From: Enterobacteriaceae bacterium LSJC7
GTDB taxonomy: Bacteria > Pseudomonadota > Gammaproteobacteria > Enterobacterales > Enterobacteriaceae
DNA length: 64,000 nt
Assembly (NCBI GenBank): GCA_000302695.1
Contig: AMFN01000002.1
Coordinates: forward strand, 124,001-188,000
Direction of reading: 5' to 3'
In this document: piece after piece, positions 49,010 to 60,143 of the stretch
How the letters are laid out: each line of letters opens with the position of its first letter
How positions within the stretch are numbered: the first letter of the stretch is position 1
Program-made: the position numbers and the translations under genes
Notes under the pieces: model-generated
The model's database searches: none
What the model was told of the DNA's origin: nothing
The model's input: only the letters and a program-made list of their open reading frames with translations

Positions 49010-50033
49010 CAATGAAAACATCCGGCAGCGCCTTGTGGCACAGCAGTAGCGACAGACTTTCAAGCTCGGTCCAGACCGACTGGCTGTAGTCCTGTTTTAG
49101 CGTGCGCTCGGCCCGGCTCAACAGGCGTACCGCCTGCCACAGCGCATCGTCACTCAGACGGTTAAGTGCTTCGGTAACGAGCGGGCGGCGGTTTTGCCAC
49201 ACGCGCTGCTTATCAAACAGCGTGCGCAGCGGCGTATGGGCAGACTGACGTTTGAGAACAACCAGTAACAGCAGTTCACGCTGCACGGTGCGCAGTAAAA
49301 TGGCCGGTTCGCTGGCCTCAAGACGCAGCTGTTGCAGAATATGCAGCGCGCGCTTGCTTTTGCCTGCCAGCAGGGCATCGACCCAGTGGAACGGCGAAAA
49401 GTGCGCGGCATCATTTACCGCTTGCTCAACGCGCGGCAGCGTCAGCTTGCCGTCCGGCCACAGCAGCGACAGGCGCTCCAGCGCCTGGTTGAGCGCCAGC
49501 AGATTACCCTCATAGCAGTAGCACAGAAGCTGTGTTGCCGCATCGTCAAGCGTGAGTTTCATCTGCTTCGCCCGCGCGCTCACCCAGCGCGGCAGTTGCG
49601 CCTGTTCCGGGGTCTGGCAGGTGACCTGCACCGCATTTTGGCTCAGCGCCGTAAACCAGGCGGCATTTTCCTGCGCTTTGGTAAACTTTGGGCCGCGCAC
49701 GATAAGCAGTAGATCCTCATGCAGCAGCGCCACCAGCTTCGCAAGCTCTGTGGCGATGGCCGCATTTGGTCCGTTTTCCGGCAAGATAAGCAGCAGCACC
49801 TGACGGCTGGCGAACAGGCTTAGCGCCTGGCTTAACGTAAAAATGGCGTCCCAGTCGGTGGAGGCGTCAAGCTGGAAGGTGTGACGTTCGGTGAAGCCCT
49901 GGGTTTCAGCGCTTTTAAGAATGGCGTCCTGGCTTTCCTGAATCAGCAGTGGATCGTTGCCAGGCAGTAGATATGCCGCGCGCAGCCCTTCATTGAGCTG
50001 CGCGCGTAGTTGTTCCGGCCAGAGTTTTAACAT
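49002..50033 (-). CDS. holA: DNA polymerase III delta subunit HolA
   Basis: Delta is the clamp-opening subunit of the DNA polymerase III clamp loader. The 343-residue protein starts [30 protein letters not shown] and carries the AAA+-like fold without Walker motifs, with the family's length. Its start codon shares one base with the lptE stop. Confidence 0.94.
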   Translation of the reverse strand: MLKLWPEQLRAQLNEGLRAAYLLPGNDPLLIQESQDAILKSAETQGFTERHTFQLDASTDWDAIFTLSQALSLFASRQVLLLILPENGPNAAIATELAKLVALLHEDLLLIVRGPKFTKAQENAAWFTALSQNAVQVTCQTPEQAQLPRWVSARAKQMKLTLDDAATQLLCYCYEGNLLALNQALERLSLLWPDGKLTLPRVEQAVNDAAHFSPFHWVDALLAGKSKRALHILQQLRLEASEPAILLRTVQRELLLLVVLKRQSAHTPLRTLFDKQRVWQNRRPLVTEALNRLSDDALWQAVRLLSRAERTLKQDYSQSVWTELESLSLLLCHKALPDVFIDD

Positions 50034-50644
50034 TACTCGCCGGTGGTGGGGCTTGTCGTTGTGGTGCCGGAGACGCCGAGCTGATTGCCCAGCAGACGGA
50101 TGTCGCTTTGGGCAACCGGTGCTTCGTTTTGCTCGGTCTGCTGTACGTCAGCAACGTGCACAGACGTCAGCTTGCGTACCAGTTGTTCAGCCGCTTTGTC
50201 GTACATCTCCTTGATAATCATGTCCTGCTCGGCATCTTTGGCGAGCGCGGCCAGCGGGTTATCAAAGAACGAACGATAGACTTTGGTGCTGATGGGGTAA
50301 ATATCATGGCCCGGAATCAGCACGTTGGCGCGAACGGTCATTACCATCTGGTATTCCGCAGTACGGCCGTCCTGGAATACTGAGGCGGTGTCTTTGCCAA
50401 GCGAGGCACCGAGAAGGCGCAGCGACGGCACATCCTGGCGCAGCGGATCTTTCTCAACAATTTCCACGTTGCTCAGGCGTAACTGATTACGCACTGCGCG
50501 GGTCAGCGGACCATATGGATCGCTGGAGTCGAGAATAAGAGTATGCATCTGGTTTGGCACCTGACCGGTGCCGCGCAGATGGAACCCACAACCAGCGGTA
50601 ACCAGTACCGCCAGGCCGACAAACAGAGTGAACAGATAGCGCAC
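50033..50644 (-). CDS. lptE: LPS-assembly lipoprotein LptE
   Basis: LptE is the outer-membrane lipoprotein that plugs LptD and helps insert LPS. The 203-residue protein has lipobox VTAGC (Cys19) and the conserved [24 protein letters not shown] type segment, [17 protein letters not shown], and [24 protein letters not shown]. It lies 14 bases after leuS and overlaps holA, suggesting a leuS-lptE-holA-nadD operon. Confidence 0.94.
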   Translation of the reverse strand: MRYLFTLFVGLAVLVTAGCGFHLRGTGQVPNQMHTLILDSSDPYGPLTRAVRNQLRLSNVEIVEKDPLRQDVPSLRLLGASLGKDTASVFQDGRTAEYQMVMTVRANVLIPGHDIYPISTKVYRSFFDNPLAALAKDAEQDMIIKEMYDKAAEQLVRKLTSVHVADVQQTEQNEAPVAQSDIRLLGNQLGVSGTTTTSPTTGE

Positions 50645-50658
50645 GCTTCCTCCTGTGC

Positions 50659-53241
50659 TTAGCCCACGACCAGGTTCAGCAGTTTACCTGGAACATAAAT
50701 CACTTTACGGACGGTCACGCCGGTGAGGTATTTCGCCACCAGGTGCTCCTGACCCGCACGTTCGCGCACCTGCTCTTCGGTGGCGTCGGCGGCAACGGTA
50801 ATTTTACCGCGTACTTTACCGTTAACCTGCACCACCACTAACAGCGTGTCTTCAACCATGGCGCTTTCGTCAGCCTGCGGCCAGCTGGCGTTGTCGATAT
50901 CGCCATCGGCGCCCAGCGTCTGCCACAGTGCAAAGCACACGTGCGGTGTGAACGGATACAGCATACGCACCACGGCCAGCAGCGCTTCGTTCATCAGCGC
51001 GCGGTCCTGGTCGGTATCCTGCGGGGCTTTCGCCAGCTTGTTCATCAACTCCATGATAGCGGCAATGGCGGTGTTGAAGGTCTGACGGCGACCGATGTCG
51101 TCGGTCACTTTAGCAATCGTTTTGTGCAGGTCGCGACGCAGCGCTTTCTGGTCGTCGGTGAGCGCATCTACGTTCAGCGCCGGTGCAGCACCTTTCGCCG
51201 TGTGCTCAAAGGCCAGTTTCCACACGCGCTTAAGGAAGCGGTTAGCGCCTTCAACGCCGGACTCCTGCCATTCGAGCGTCATTTCTGCTGGTGAGGCGAA
51301 CATCATAAACAGACGCACGGTATCGGCACCGTAGCGCTCAACCATCACCTGCGGGTCGATGCCGTTGTTTTTGGACTTAGACATTTTGCTCATACCGGCG
51401 TAAACCAGCTCATGCCCTTCGGCATCAGTGGCTTTCACAATACGGCCTTTGTCGTCACGCTCAACAATCGCATCAACCGGTGAAACCCAGACGCGCTCGC
51501 CGTTGTTGCCGGTGTACCAGAACGCATCGGCCAGCACCATGCCCTGGCACAGTAGCTGTTTTGCCGGCTCACTGGAATTTACCATGCCGGCATCGCGCAT
51601 CAGTTTGTGGAAGAAGCGGAAGTAGAGCAGGTGCATGATGGCATGTTCGATGCCGCCAACGTAGATATCAACCGGCAGCCAGTAGTTGGCCGCATCAGAG
51701 TCCAGCATGCCTTTGTCGTAGTCCGGGCAGGTATAGCGCGCGTAGTACCAGGACGACTCCATGAAGGTGTCGAAGGTGTCGGTTTCACGCAGGCCCGGCA
51801 TGCCGTTGACGGTGGTTTTCGCCCACTGCGGGTCAGCCTTAATCGGGCTGGTAATGCCGTCCATCACTACGTCTTCTGGCAGCACGACCGGAAGCTGGTC
51901 TTCTGGCGTCGGCACCACGGTGCCGTCTTCGAGCGTCACCATCGGAATCGGTGCACCCCAGTAGCGCTGGCGTGAAACACCCCAGTCGCGCAGGCGGTAG
52001 TTGACCTTACGCTCGCCCACGCCAAGGCTTGCCAGCTTGTCAGCAATGGCGTTAAAGCCCGCCGTGTAATCCAGACCGTCGAACTCGCCGGAGTTAAACA
52101 GCACGCCTTTTTCGGTCAGCGCCGATTCGCTCAGATCCGGCGCGCTGCCGTCCTGATTGAGAATGACCGGTTTAATCGCCAGGTGGTATTTGGTGGCAAA
52201 TTCCCAGTCACGCTGGTCGTGGCCTGGCACCGCCATCACGGCGCCGGTGCCGTATTCCATCAGCACGAAGTTGGCGACCCACACAGGAATAGCTTCACCG
52301 GTGAGCGGATGAATGGCGTTAAAGCCGGTGGCGACGCCTTTTTTCTCCATGGTTGCCATTTCGGCTTCGGCCACTTTGGTGTTGCGGCATTCGTCGATGA
52401 AGTCTTTAAGCGCCGGGTTGTTGGCGGCGGCCTGCTGTGCCAGCGGGTGGCCTGCGGCAACGGCGAGATAGGTTACACCCATAAAGGTGTCCGGGCGGGT
52501 GGTGTACACCGTCAGGGCTTGTGCGCTGTTTTCCACTTTAAAAGTGATTTCCACACCTTCAGAACGGCCAATCCAGTTACGCTGCATGGTTTTAACCGTA
52601 TCCGGCCACTGGTCCAGCGTATCGAGGTCGTTTAACAGTTCATCTGCATAGTCGGTGATTTTAATGAACCACTGCGGGATTTCTTTGCGCTCAACTTTGG
52701 TGTCGCAGCGCCAGCAGCAGCCGTCGATAACCTGCTCGTTGGCCAGCACGGTCTGATCGTTCGGACACCAGTTCACCGCTGAGGTTTTCTTGTACACCAG
52801 GCCTTTTTTATAAAGCTCGGTGAAGAATTTCTGCTCCCAGCGGTAGTATTCCGGGCGGCAGGTCGCCAGCTCGCGGCTCCAGTCATAACCAAAGCCCAGC
52901 GTTTTGAGCTGGTTTTTCATGTAATTAATGTTGTCGTAGGTCCACGGCGCGGGCGCGGTGTTATTTTTTACCGCGGCACCTTCTGCAGGCAGGCCGAAGG
53001 CGTCCCAGCCGATAGGCTGCAACACGTTTTTACCCAGCAGGCGCTGGTAGCGGGCGATAACGTCGCCGATGGTGTAGTTACGAACGTGGCCCATGTGTAG
53101 TCGGCCGGAAGGATAGGGAAGCATCGACAGGCAGTAATACTTCTCTTTACTTGCGTCTTCTTTGACTTCAAATGTGCGCTTCTCTTGCCAGTGAAGCTGT
53201 ACGTTGGATTCTATCTCTTCCGGGCGATATTGCTCTTGCAT
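50659..53241 (-). CDS. leuS: leucyl-tRNA synthetase
   Basis: LeuRS charges tRNA-Leu. The 860-residue class I synthetase (same length as E. coli) has the HIGH-type motif [15 protein letters not shown] near 48, an editing CP1 domain with [14 protein letters not shown] near 247, and the KMSKSKNN loop near 619. The ATG at 53241 gives [19 protein letters not shown] longer frame to 53334 crosses the promoter region and is rejected. Confidence 0.97.
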   Translation of the reverse strand: MQEQYRPEEIESNVQLHWQEKRTFEVKEDASKEKYYCLSMLPYPSGRLHMGHVRNYTIGDVIARYQRLLGKNVLQPIGWDAFGLPAEGAAVKNNTAPAPWTYDNINYMKNQLKTLGFGYDWSRELATCRPEYYRWEQKFFTELYKKGLVYKKTSAVNWCPNDQTVLANEQVIDGCCWRCDTKVERKEIPQWFIKITDYADELLNDLDTLDQWPDTVKTMQRNWIGRSEGVEITFKVENSAQALTVYTTRPDTFMGVTYLAVAAGHPLAQQAAANNPALKDFIDECRNTKVAEAEMATMEKKGVATGFNAIHPLTGEAIPVWVANFVLMEYGTGAVMAVPGHDQRDWEFATKYHLAIKPVILNQDGSAPDLSESALTEKGVLFNSGEFDGLDYTAGFNAIADKLASLGVGERKVNYRLRDWGVSRQRYWGAPIPMVTLEDGTVVPTPEDQLPVVLPEDVVMDGITSPIKADPQWAKTTVNGMPGLRETDTFDTFMESSWYYARYTCPDYDKGMLDSDAANYWLPVDIYVGGIEHAIMHLLYFRFFHKLMRDAGMVNSSEPAKQLLCQGMVLADAFWYTGNNGERVWVSPVDAIVERDDKGRIVKATDAEGHELVYAGMSKMSKSKNNGIDPQVMVERYGADTVRLFMMFASPAEMTLEWQESGVEGANRFLKRVWKLAFEHTAKGAAPALNVDALTDDQKALRRDLHKTIAKVTDDIGRRQTFNTAIAAIMELMNKLAKAPQDTDQDRALMNEALLAVVRMLYPFTPHVCFALWQTLGADGDIDNASWPQADESAMVEDTLLVVVQVNGKVRGKITVAADATEEQVRERAGQEHLVAKYLTGVTVRKVIYVPGKLLNLVVG

Positions 53242-53479
53242 GGCAGCCTGTGGTCCTGTGAAAAATACCAATAATGACGTCTTATACGTATAGATCGCAA
53301 TAGCATAGCTGATTCGCGCGCAGCGCAACAGCACTTCAACCCCGACAGCGGTAAATCCCTTGCGCCCGCTGCGTACGAGAATTTGTGCGCTCTGCGCTAC
53401 AGTTAGCAGAGTGCGGCAGGATTAACGGCTACTATTAGAAGTGGTTACGGCGTTTTTAACAAATCCCGGAGGGAGAACG

Positions 53480-53962
53480 ATGAACAAGGTTGCTCAATTT
53501 TATCGCGAACTACTGGCCTCGCTCACGGAACGCCTGCAAAACGGCGAACGCGACATTGATGCGCTGGTAGCCAGCGCCCGCAAGCTGATATCAGAAGCAG
53601 GGGAGTTAACCCGTACAGAAGTCGAGGAGACGACCCGCGCGGTTCGCCGCGATCTTGAGGAGTTTGCCCGCAGCTATGGCGAAAGCCATGAAGAGGCAAG
53701 CGACAGCGTATTTCTGCGCGTGATTAAAGAAAGCCTGTGGCAGGAACTGGCGGACATCACCGATAAAACCCAGCTGGAATGGCGTGAGGTGTTTCAGGAC
53801 TTAAACCACCACGGCGTGTATCACAGCGGCGAGGTGGTGGGGCTTGGCAACCTGGTGTGTGAAAACTGCCACTATCACCAGGCGTTTTATACCCCGGAAG
53901 TGCTGCCACAGTGCCCTAAATGTGGCCATACCCAGTTTCATCGCCGCCCGTTTGAGCCTTAA
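53480..53962 (+). CDS. ybeL: DUF1451 zinc-ribbon protein YbeL
   Basis: This 160-residue protein has unknown function. The first two thirds are charged helix and likely coiled coil (for example RDIDALVASARKLISEAGEL). The C-terminus is a zinc ribbon with CENC and CPKC knuckles. Length and sequence match E. coli YbeL. The ATG at 53480 follows CGGAGGGAGAACG. It diverges from leuS and converges with gltL. Confidence 0.92.
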   Translation: MNKVAQFYRELLASLTERLQNGERDIDALVASARKLISEAGELTRTEVEETTRAVRRDLEEFARSYGESHEEASDSVFLRVIKESLWQELADITDKTQLEWREVFQDLNHHGVYHSGEVVGLGNLVCENCHYHQAFYTPEVLPQCPKCGHTQFHRRPFEP

Positions 53963-53967
53963 GACAG

Positions 53968-53984
53968 GCGGGCCTGCGGCCCGC
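53968..53984. terminator. hairpin between convergent ybeL and gltL
   Basis: GCGGGC and GCCCGC form a 6-bp stem with a CTGCG loop, 5 bases after ybeL and just before the gltL stop. There is no T run. Confidence 0.35.
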
Positions 53985-53990
53985 GAACGG

Positions 53991-54716
53991 TTAATGGAGG
54001 ATTTTGGCAAGGAACTCTTTGGCGCGCGGCGACTGCGGGTTGTCAAAGAAAGCGTCTTTGTCAGAGTCCTCAACAATCTTGCCTTCATCCATAAAGATGA
54101 CCCGATTTGCCACTTTGCGGGCAAAGCCCATCTCGTGAGTCACCACCATCATCGTCATGCCTTCGTGTGCAAGCTCCACCATGACGTCGAGCACTTCGTT
54201 TATCATCTCCGGGTCGAGTGCTGAGGTCGGCTCATCAAACAGCATCGCTACCGGGTCCATACACAGCGCACGGGCAATCGCCACACGCTGCTGCTGGCCG
54301 CCGGAGAGCTGTGCCGGGTATTTATCCGCGTGTGCCGACAGCCCCACGCGCTCAAGCAGCTTAAGACCCTTCTGGCGCGATTCGGCCTTGCCGCGCTTGA
54401 GCACTTTCACCTGCGCGAGCGTCAGGTTTTCAATAATCGACAGGTGCGGGAACAACTCAAAGTGCTGAAACACCATGCCAACATGTGAGCGCAGGCGCGC
54501 AAGGTTGGTACGTTTGTCGGTCACCGCGGTGCCGTTGACGATAATCTCGCCTTGCTGCACAGGCTCCAGGCCGTTGACGGTTTTAATCAGCGTTGATTTG
54601 CCGGAGCCAGAAGGACCGCACACCACTACAACTTCGCCTTTCTTGACCGCCGTGGAGCAGTCGGTCAGTACCTGAAAGTGGCCATACCATTTTGAAACGT
54701 TCTTCAGGGAAATCAT
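53991..54716 (-). CDS. gltL: glutamate/aspartate ABC transporter ATPase GltL
   Basis: GltL is the ATPase of the GltIJKL importer for glutamate and aspartate. The 241-residue protein has Walker [10 protein letters not shown] near 35, signature LSGGQQQR near 138, Walker [12 protein letters not shown] near 158 and the H-loop [13 protein letters not shown]. It overlaps gltK by four bases and ends the operon. Confidence 0.95.
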   Translation of the reverse strand: MISLKNVSKWYGHFQVLTDCSTAVKKGEVVVVCGPSGSGKSTLIKTVNGLEPVQQGEIIVNGTAVTDKRTNLARLRSHVGMVFQHFELFPHLSIIENLTLAQVKVLKRGKAESRQKGLKLLERVGLSAHADKYPAQLSGGQQQRVAIARALCMDPVAMLFDEPTSALDPEMINEVLDVMVELAHEGMTMMVVTHEMGFARKVANRVIFMDEGKIVEDSDKDAFFDNPQSPRAKEFLAKILH

Positions 54717-55390
54717 GAAACGGTCCTTTTCTTCAGCCAGCTGACCAGCAGCGAGGCGCTAAGACTAATAATGAAATACACAGCACCGGCAAACAGGATC
54801 ATTTCGACCTGTGTACCGTCGCGCTCGCCAATGGTGGAGGCGGTGCGGAAAAAGTCCGCGAGGCTCAGCACGTACACCAGCGACGTGTCCTGAAACAGCA
54901 CAATGCCCTGGGTCAGCAGCAGCGGCACCATGGCGCGAAACGCCTGCGGCAGGATGATGAGCTTCATTGACTGCCAGTGGGTCATACCCAGCGCCAGCGC
55001 GGCGCTGGACTGTCCGCGCGAGATGCTCTGGATACCGGCGCGGATAATTTCTGAGTAATAGGCGGCTTCAAACATAGAGAACGCCACCATTGCCGAAATC
55101 AGCCGTATATCTGTCTTTGGTGACAGTCCCAGTACCTTTTGTAACAGGCCGGGGACGATGAGATAAAACCACAGCAGCACCATGACCAGCGGCACCGAAC
55201 GGAAGACGTTAACGTAGGCGCTGGCAAACCAGCTTAACGGTTTAAAGCTCGACAGGCGCATCACCGCCAGCAGCGTGCCCCAGACAATGCCGATAACAAT
55301 GGCGATAACGGTAATTTTTAGCGTAATGACCATGCCGCTGAGCAAGTACGGCAACGAAGGAACAATGGAGCTCCAGTCAAATTCGTACAT
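54713..55390 (-). CDS. gltK: glutamate/aspartate permease GltK
   Basis: GltK is one of two inner-membrane channel subunits of the importer. The 225-residue HisM/GlnP-type permease has about five membrane segments and the EAA loop [37 protein letters not shown] near 113. It shares its first base with the gltJ stop and overlaps gltL by four bases. Confidence 0.94.
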   Translation of the reverse strand: MYEFDWSSIVPSLPYLLSGMVITLKITVIAIVIGIVWGTLLAVMRLSSFKPLSWFASAYVNVFRSVPLVMVLLWFYLIVPGLLQKVLGLSPKTDIRLISAMVAFSMFEAAYYSEIIRAGIQSISRGQSSAALALGMTHWQSMKLIILPQAFRAMVPLLLTQGIVLFQDTSLVYVLSLADFFRTASTIGERDGTQVEMILFAGAVYFIISLSASLLVSWLKKRTVS

Positions 55391-56130
55391 TATTTGCCTC
55401 CCATGTTGCCAGGCAGGCGAACCTTGCGCTCGACCAGGTGCATCATCAGCATGATGAAGGCATTAATCAGCACGTAAGCAAGCGTAATTGCGGTAAACGA
55501 TTCCCAGGCGCGAGCGGAGTAGTCCAGCAATTTACCTGCCTGGGCGGCCATATCCACCAGACCGATGGTGGAGGCGATAGCGGAGTTCTTCACCAGGTTC
55601 ATCATTTCTGAGGTCATGGGCGGCACTATCACGCGGTAGGCGTTAGGCAACAGCACATAGCGGTATGCCTGCGGTAGCGTCAGGCCCATCGCCAGGGCGG
55701 CGTTCTTCTGCCCGCGCGGCAGCGACTGGATTGCGGCACGCACCTGTTCGCACACGCGGGCGGCGGTGAAAAGCCCCAGGCACAGCATGGAGGAGACAAA
55801 AAACTGCACGTTCGGGTCCAGTTCCGCTTTAAACCACATGCCGAGGTTCTCAGGCAGTAGCTCCGGGATAACCAGATACCAGGTAAAAAACTGCACAATC
55901 AGCGGTACGTTACGAAAAAGCTCTACGTACAGCGTACCCAGCGAGGAGAGAAAGCGGTTGGGCACGGTGCGCAGGATGCCAAACAGTGACCCCACCAGAA
56001 AGGCGATAATCCAGGCCGCGACAGAAAGCGCGACGGTGACCTGAAAACCGCTCCACAGCCAGCCCAGATAGGTGGTGTTGCCAAATGGCGCGGGTTGCAG
56101 AAATACTCCCCAGTTCCAGTCTATAGACAT
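55390..56130 (-). CDS. gltJ: glutamate/aspartate permease GltJ
   Basis: GltJ is the partner permease of GltK. The 246-residue protein has about five membrane segments and the EAA loop [37 protein letters not shown] near 130. It starts [25 protein letters not shown] as in E. coli. A 234-base leader separates it from gltI. Confidence 0.94.
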   Translation of the reverse strand: MSIDWNWGVFLQPAPFGNTTYLGWLWSGFQVTVALSVAAWIIAFLVGSLFGILRTVPNRFLSSLGTLYVELFRNVPLIVQFFTWYLVIPELLPENLGMWFKAELDPNVQFFVSSMLCLGLFTAARVCEQVRAAIQSLPRGQKNAALAMGLTLPQAYRYVLLPNAYRVIVPPMTSEMMNLVKNSAIASTIGLVDMAAQAGKLLDYSARAWESFTAITLAYVLINAFIMLMMHLVERKVRLPGNMGGK

Positions 56131-56139
56131 AAAAAATAC

Positions 56140-56349
56140 TCCGAAAAATAAAGGCCTGACCCTGAATGGCGCGAACCACGCTGCGCGGGCCAGCCTGGTT
56201 GTTCAGGCCGGTTAGCGCATGCTGTGATTTGGGGTGTCGGGGCCAGGTACTGAGTGTGCAAAGCGGCACTCAGAATGTTGATAAGGCGTCTGATTTCGCG
56301 GCGGGCGGGGAACGGCCGCCTGCCGCGCTGTCTGTCCTGACGCCCAATC
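56140..56349 (-). ncRNA. possible SroC-like RNA in the gltI-gltJ gap
   Basis: In E. coli and Salmonella the RNA sponge SroC is processed from the gltI-gltJ intergenic transcript and binds GcvB. This gap has the same position and a size that could hold it. It contains GC-rich stem segments (near 56285-56330 and 56170-56205). I cannot verify primary-sequence identity by eye, so boundaries are approximate. Confidence 0.35.
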
Positions 56350-56377
56350 AAAAAACACTGGCGTTTAGTTAAACGCC
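56350..56377 (-). terminator. partial terminator overlapping the gltI stop codon
   Basis: On the reverse strand GGCGTTTA and TAAACGCC form an 8-bp palindromic stem that includes the gltI stop codon, followed by AGTGTTTTTTG. It could reduce gltJKL expression relative to the binding protein. Confidence 0.6.
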
Positions 56378-57273
56378 TTATCGTTAGGCTGCTTGAACAG
56401 GGCCTTCATGTCGTCCGACAGTGCAAAATTAAGGTTGAGATTTTTCGGTGGAATCGGGTTTTTGAACCATTTATCAAACCATTTCGCCGCTTCGCCAGAG
56501 GTCTGGATCTGCGCGATGGTGTCATCTACCACTTTCTTGAATGCCGGATCGTCTTTACGCAGCATGCAGCCATAGGCTTCTTTTGACTGCGGTGTACCAA
56601 CGATGTCCCAGTTATCCGGCTTCTTCGCTTTGGCGCGCTCGCCAGCCAGCAGAGCGTCATCCATCATAAAGCCGTAAGCACGGCCGCTTTCCAGCGTGCG
56701 AAACGAGTCGCCGTGATCTTTGGCGCTGATAATGCGCATATCGAGTTTTTTCTCATCATTAAGCTTATGCAGCAGCACTTCAGAGGTGGTACCGGAGGTC
56801 ACCACCACGGCTTTGTCTTTCAAATCGCCAAAGTCTTTCACGTCGCTGCCTTTTTTCACCAGCAGGCGGGTGCCAACCACGAAAATCGTGTCAGAGAAGG
56901 CAGCCTGTTTCTGGCGCTCAAGGTTGTTGGTGGTGGAACCGCATTCAAAATCATAGGTGCCGTTTTGCAGCAGCGGGATACGGTTTTGTGAGGTGATAGG
57001 GATCAGTTTGACCTGCAGGTCGGGCTGGTTGAGCTTTTTCTTGATGGCCTCAACAATGGCGTTGGAATAGTCCTGAGAATAGCCCACCACTTTTTGCTGG
57101 TTGTCGTAATACGAGAAAGGCACCGATGATTCGCGATGGCCGACCACGATAACACCGTTTTTAGCAATCTTTGCCAGCGTGCCGCTATCCGGCGTGGCGG
57201 GTTGCTCTGCCGCGAAGGTGCTTGCGCCAAGGCCAAGTGCCAGTAGTGCTGTGGTCAGTGTACGTAATTGCAT
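56365..57273 (-). CDS. gltI: periplasmic glutamate/aspartate-binding protein GltI
   Basis: GltI binds glutamate and aspartate in the periplasm for GltJKL. The 302-residue protein has a signal peptide ending near STFAA and a family 3 solute-binding fold: VIVVGHRESSVPFSYYDNQQKVVGYSQDYSNAIVEA type segment, TSQNRIPLLQNGTYDFECGSTTN and NPIPPKNLNLNF. The ATG at 57273 follows AAGGAGTGGAT. A GTG two codons upstream is in frame. A sigma-54-type promoter lies about 290 bp upstream. Confidence 0.95.
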   Translation of the reverse strand: MQLRTLTTALLALGLGASTFAAEQPATPDSGTLAKIAKNGVIVVGHRESSVPFSYYDNQQKVVGYSQDYSNAIVEAIKKKLNQPDLQVKLIPITSQNRIPLLQNGTYDFECGSTTNNLERQKQAAFSDTIFVVGTRLLVKKGSDVKDFGDLKDKAVVVTSGTTSEVLLHKLNDEKKLDMRIISAKDHGDSFRTLESGRAYGFMMDDALLAGERAKAKKPDNWDIVGTPQSKEAYGCMLRKDDPAFKKVVDDTIAQIQTSGEAAKWFDKWFKNPIPPKNLNLNFALSDDMKALFKQPNDKAFN

Positions 57274-57463
57274 ATCCACTCCTTATCCTCGCGCCAGAAG
57301 GCGCTGATACCCATGTGTGCTGTTTGTTGTTGTTGTGTTGGCACGGATTTTAAAACCGCGGCCAGCCAGTCATCATTTAGCCTGGTTTACTGTCGGTATT
57401 TTGCTAATTATTTGTTTGTTTTTGCGAGGAGTGCCGCACCGTTATGAGGCAACGGGCGGCGGC

Positions 57464-57480
57464 TGCACTGTGAGTGTGCA
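57464..57480. promoter_or_regulatory. NtrC-like palindrome in the gltI leader
   Basis: TGCAC-n7-GTGCA matches the outer halves and 17-bp span of the NtrC site TGCACC-n5-GGTGCA. It lies about 80-100 bp downstream of the sigma-54-type promoter rather than upstream of it, which is unusual but possible for an enhancer. Confidence 0.4.
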
Positions 57481-57559
57481 CAGCAGGGATGATTCTGGTG
57501 CACAACGCTCACGACTCGCTCAGATGCGGCAGCGTTGTCGCATCATCAGGCGATGTTTT

Positions 57560-57574
57560 GCAAAAGCTGTGCCA
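57560..57574 (-). promoter_or_regulatory. sigma-54-type promoter of gltI
   Basis: On the reverse strand TGGCAC-AGCTT-TTGC matches the -24/-12 consensus TGGCAC-n5-TTGC exactly, with GG and GC ten bases apart. E. coli gltI (ybeJ) has been listed among nitrogen-regulated sigma-54 genes, which agrees. Confidence 0.65.
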
Positions 57575-57580
57575 GCGATG

Positions 57581-57613
57581 AAGAAGAAAACGCCCCTTCG
57601 GGTGAAGAGGCGT
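57581..57613 (-). terminator. intrinsic terminator of lnt
   Basis: ACGCC-C-CTTC pairs with GAAG-A-GGCGT across one mismatch, with a GGGT loop, then TTTTCTTCTTC on the reverse strand. It lies just after the lnt stop. Confidence 0.75.
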
Positions 57614-57623
57614 GGAGAGAGGT

Positions 57624-59159
57624 TTAGCGAGGTGTGCGGCGGCTCAGGAATAGCGCCGTTGCAGCGAACAACAGCGTGAGTATCCACACCGGCCAGCCAC
57701 CCACGTACGCATAAGGCGTAAGGCCGCGGGTCGGTGTCACCTGGGCGCTCAGCACGTCGCGGGTGAACTGTGGCAGCATCTTCTGCACGCTGCCGTCAGG
57801 GGCAATAATGGCCGTAACACCGTTGTTGGTGCTGCGCAAAAGCGGGCGAGCCAGTTCCAGCGCACGCATGCGTGCCATCTGGAAGTGCTGCCACGGACCG
57901 ATAGAGTTACCAAACCAGGCGTCATTGGAGATAGTGAGCAGGAAATCTGTGTCAGGGCGGAAGTTGTCCCTGACCTGCTCGCCAAGAATGATTTCATAAC
58001 AGATAGCGGCGGTGAGCTTCATGCCGCGTGTTTCTAACTGCGGCTGCACGCGCGGGCCACGGCTGAAAGAGGACATCGGCAGGTCAAAGAACGGCGCCAG
58101 CGGGCGCAGAATGCTTTCCAGCGGCACGAACTCGCCAAACGGCACCAGGTGATTTTTGTTGTAGCGGTCTTTTGAGCTATAGCTGTACGGGCTGCCTTCA
58201 CCCAGCGTGATAATGCTGTTGTAAGTGTCGTAGCGGTTCTGGTCGTTACGGCGCGCATCGACAATGCCGGTTATCATGGCGCTGTTGCGCTCGCGCAACA
58301 TGCCGTCGAGCGAGGTCAGAAAGCGCTGCTGGTTGATTTCAAGGTCCGGGATGGCTGACTCCGGCCAGATAATCAGCTGCGACTGGCCGAGCACCGGCTG
58401 GGTTTTATCAAGATAAATGCGCAGCGTATTGAGCAGTTGGCCTTCTTCCCACTTCATGGATTGAGGAATGTTGCCCTGCACCAGGCTCACGTTAATGGTG
58501 CGCTCATTCAACGGCTGGAACCATTGCACATAGCGCAGCGGCCACGGCAGTGCCAGCAGCAGCACGGCAACCAGTCCGACACGCCAGCAGCGCTTCACAC
58601 ACGCCAACACAATGAGTCCGGCGATAATCATCAGCAGGAAATTGATGGCTTCCACGCCCAGTAGCGGGGCAATGCCTTTGAGCGGACCGTCAATCTGGCT
58701 GTAGCCAAACTGTAGCCATGGGAAGCCGGTCAGCACCCAGCCGCGCAGGGACTCGGTAACCTGCCACAGAGCGGGGGCAGCCAGCGCCACGCGCCAGACG
58801 CTGGTTTTGGGCCACAGGCGGCTTAAGAAGCCCGCAAAAAGACCGGTGTAGAGCGACAGGTAAGCTGCAAGCAGCAGCACCAGAAACACATTAATAAAGC
58901 CGGGCATGCCGCCAAACTGGGCGATACTGACATAGACCCAGTTAATACCGGTGCCAAACAGACCCAGCCCCCAGAAAAAGCCAATCCAGGCGCTTTGCAG
59001 TGGGCGTCGGTTAAGCGTCAGCCCTTGCAGGCCTGCCAGGGCAACAATGGCGGCGGGCCAGAAATCATACGGCGAAAAGGCCAGCGTTCCGCTGGCCCCG
59101 AAGAGAAGCGCCAGCGGCAGGCGTGCGCGCTGGCGTTGAAGCAGTGAGCGAAGCTCCAT
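57624..59159 (-). CDS. lnt: apolipoprotein N-acyltransferase Lnt
   Basis: Lnt adds the third acyl chain to the N-terminal Cys of lipoproteins in the inner membrane. The 511-residue protein has about seven membrane segments and a periplasmic nitrilase domain with the triad in [10 protein letters not shown] (Glu near 266), [13 protein letters not shown] (Lys near 334) and AAICYEIIL (Cys near 386). The ATG at 59159 gives [24 protein letters not shown]. It begins 4 bases after the corC stop. Confidence 0.94.
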   Translation of the reverse strand: MELRSLLQRQRARLPLALLFGASGTLAFSPYDFWPAAIVALAGLQGLTLNRRPLQSAWIGFFWGLGLFGTGINWVYVSIAQFGGMPGFINVFLVLLLAAYLSLYTGLFAGFLSRLWPKTSVWRVALAAPALWQVTESLRGWVLTGFPWLQFGYSQIDGPLKGIAPLLGVEAINFLLMIIAGLIVLACVKRCWRVGLVAVLLLALPWPLRYVQWFQPLNERTINVSLVQGNIPQSMKWEEGQLLNTLRIYLDKTQPVLGQSQLIIWPESAIPDLEINQQRFLTSLDGMLRERNSAMITGIVDARRNDQNRYDTYNSIITLGEGSPYSYSSKDRYNKNHLVPFGEFVPLESILRPLAPFFDLPMSSFSRGPRVQPQLETRGMKLTAAICYEIILGEQVRDNFRPDTDFLLTISNDAWFGNSIGPWQHFQMARMRALELARPLLRSTNNGVTAIIAPDGSVQKMLPQFTRDVLSAQVTPTRGLTPYAYVGGWPVWILTLLFAATALFLSRRTPR

Positions 59160-59163
59160 TGCG

Positions 59164-60039
59164 TTATTCTTCCAGTTTAGGTGGCGGCGAATCATCCGGC
59201 AGTTTGACGTGAACCTGAATAATGCGTCGGCTGTCGGCCATCGCCACCTTAAACTGGTAGCCGTCTATCTCAATGGCTTCACCGCGCGCTGGCAGGTGGC
59301 CGAAGGCCTGCATCACCAAACCGCCGATGGTGTCTACTTCTTCATCGCTGAAGTGGGTGCCAAAGGTATCGTTAAAATCTTCAATAGGCGCCAGCGCGCG
59401 CACGGTCCATGTGTGACGGCTGAGCTGGCGAAATTCAATATCATCTTCTTCGTCGTACTCATCTTCGATTTCGCCGACGATAAGTTCAAGAATATCTTCA
59501 ATGGTCACAAGGCCGGAAACGCCGCCGAACTCGTCGATGACAATCGCCATGTGGTAACGCTGGGAGCGGAACTCTTTGAGCATGCGGTCCACGCGTTTGC
59601 TCTCCGGCACAACCACTGCCGGGCGCAACACTTTTTCCATGCTAAACGGCTCGGCATCGCTGCGCATAAACGGCAGCAGATCTTTCGCCATCAGAATCCC
59701 TTCAATGTGATCTTTATCTTCGCTGATGACCGGGAAGCGCGAGTGGGCAGACTCGATAATGACATCAAGACATTCGTCCAGGCTCTGGTTGCGCTTAAGG
59801 GTTATCATTTGCGAACGCGGAATCATGATATCGCGCACGCGCTGGTCGGCGATATCCATTACCCCTTCAAGCATATCGCGGGTATCCTGGTCGATAAGCT
59901 CGTTCTGTTCAGAATCACGGATTAGCTCCAGCAGTTCGTCGCGGTTTTTCGGTTCACCGTGGAAAAGCTGGCTGAGAATAAGGGAGAAAAACCCCTTTTT
60001 GGTGGAGGTGTCGCTACTGTGAGAATTGTCGTCGCTCAT
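59164..60039 (-). CDS. corC: CBS-domain protein CorC (magnesium/cobalt efflux)
   Basis: This 291-residue cytoplasmic protein has two CBS domains (near 70-190) and a C-terminal CorC/HlyC domain (near 210-285). It includes the motifs [28 protein letters not shown] and [18 protein letters not shown]. In Salmonella it is linked to magnesium and cobalt efflux through CorA. The ATG at 60039 gives [11 protein letters not shown] as in E. coli. It lies between ybeY and lnt. Confidence 0.93.
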   Translation of the reverse strand: MSDDNSHSSDTSTKKGFFSLILSQLFHGEPKNRDELLELIRDSEQNELIDQDTRDMLEGVMDIADQRVRDIMIPRSQMITLKRNQSLDECLDVIIESAHSRFPVISEDKDHIEGILMAKDLLPFMRSDAEPFSMEKVLRPAVVVPESKRVDRMLKEFRSQRYHMAIVIDEFGGVSGLVTIEDILELIVGEIEDEYDEEDDIEFRQLSRHTWTVRALAPIEDFNDTFGTHFSDEEVDTIGGLVMQAFGHLPARGEAIEIDGYQFKVAMADSRRIIQVHVKLPDDSPPPKLEE

Positions 60040-60143
60040 GGCGTAAGGGGTTGGGTCTCTTGTTAGTTTATGTACTGCCGCGGCGGGTAACTGCACGCTG
60101 CGGCGGTATATTGTACCGATGCGGCCTGATGCCGGCGCACAGG

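Larger units (their letters stand above)
57280..57580. other. leader/regulatory region of gltI
   Basis: No gene was found. It carries the sigma-54-type promoter and the NtrC-like palindrome listed separately, and a second half-site TGGTGCA at 57496-57502. Several TTGTT repeats near 57325-57345 have no assigned role. Confidence 0.5.
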
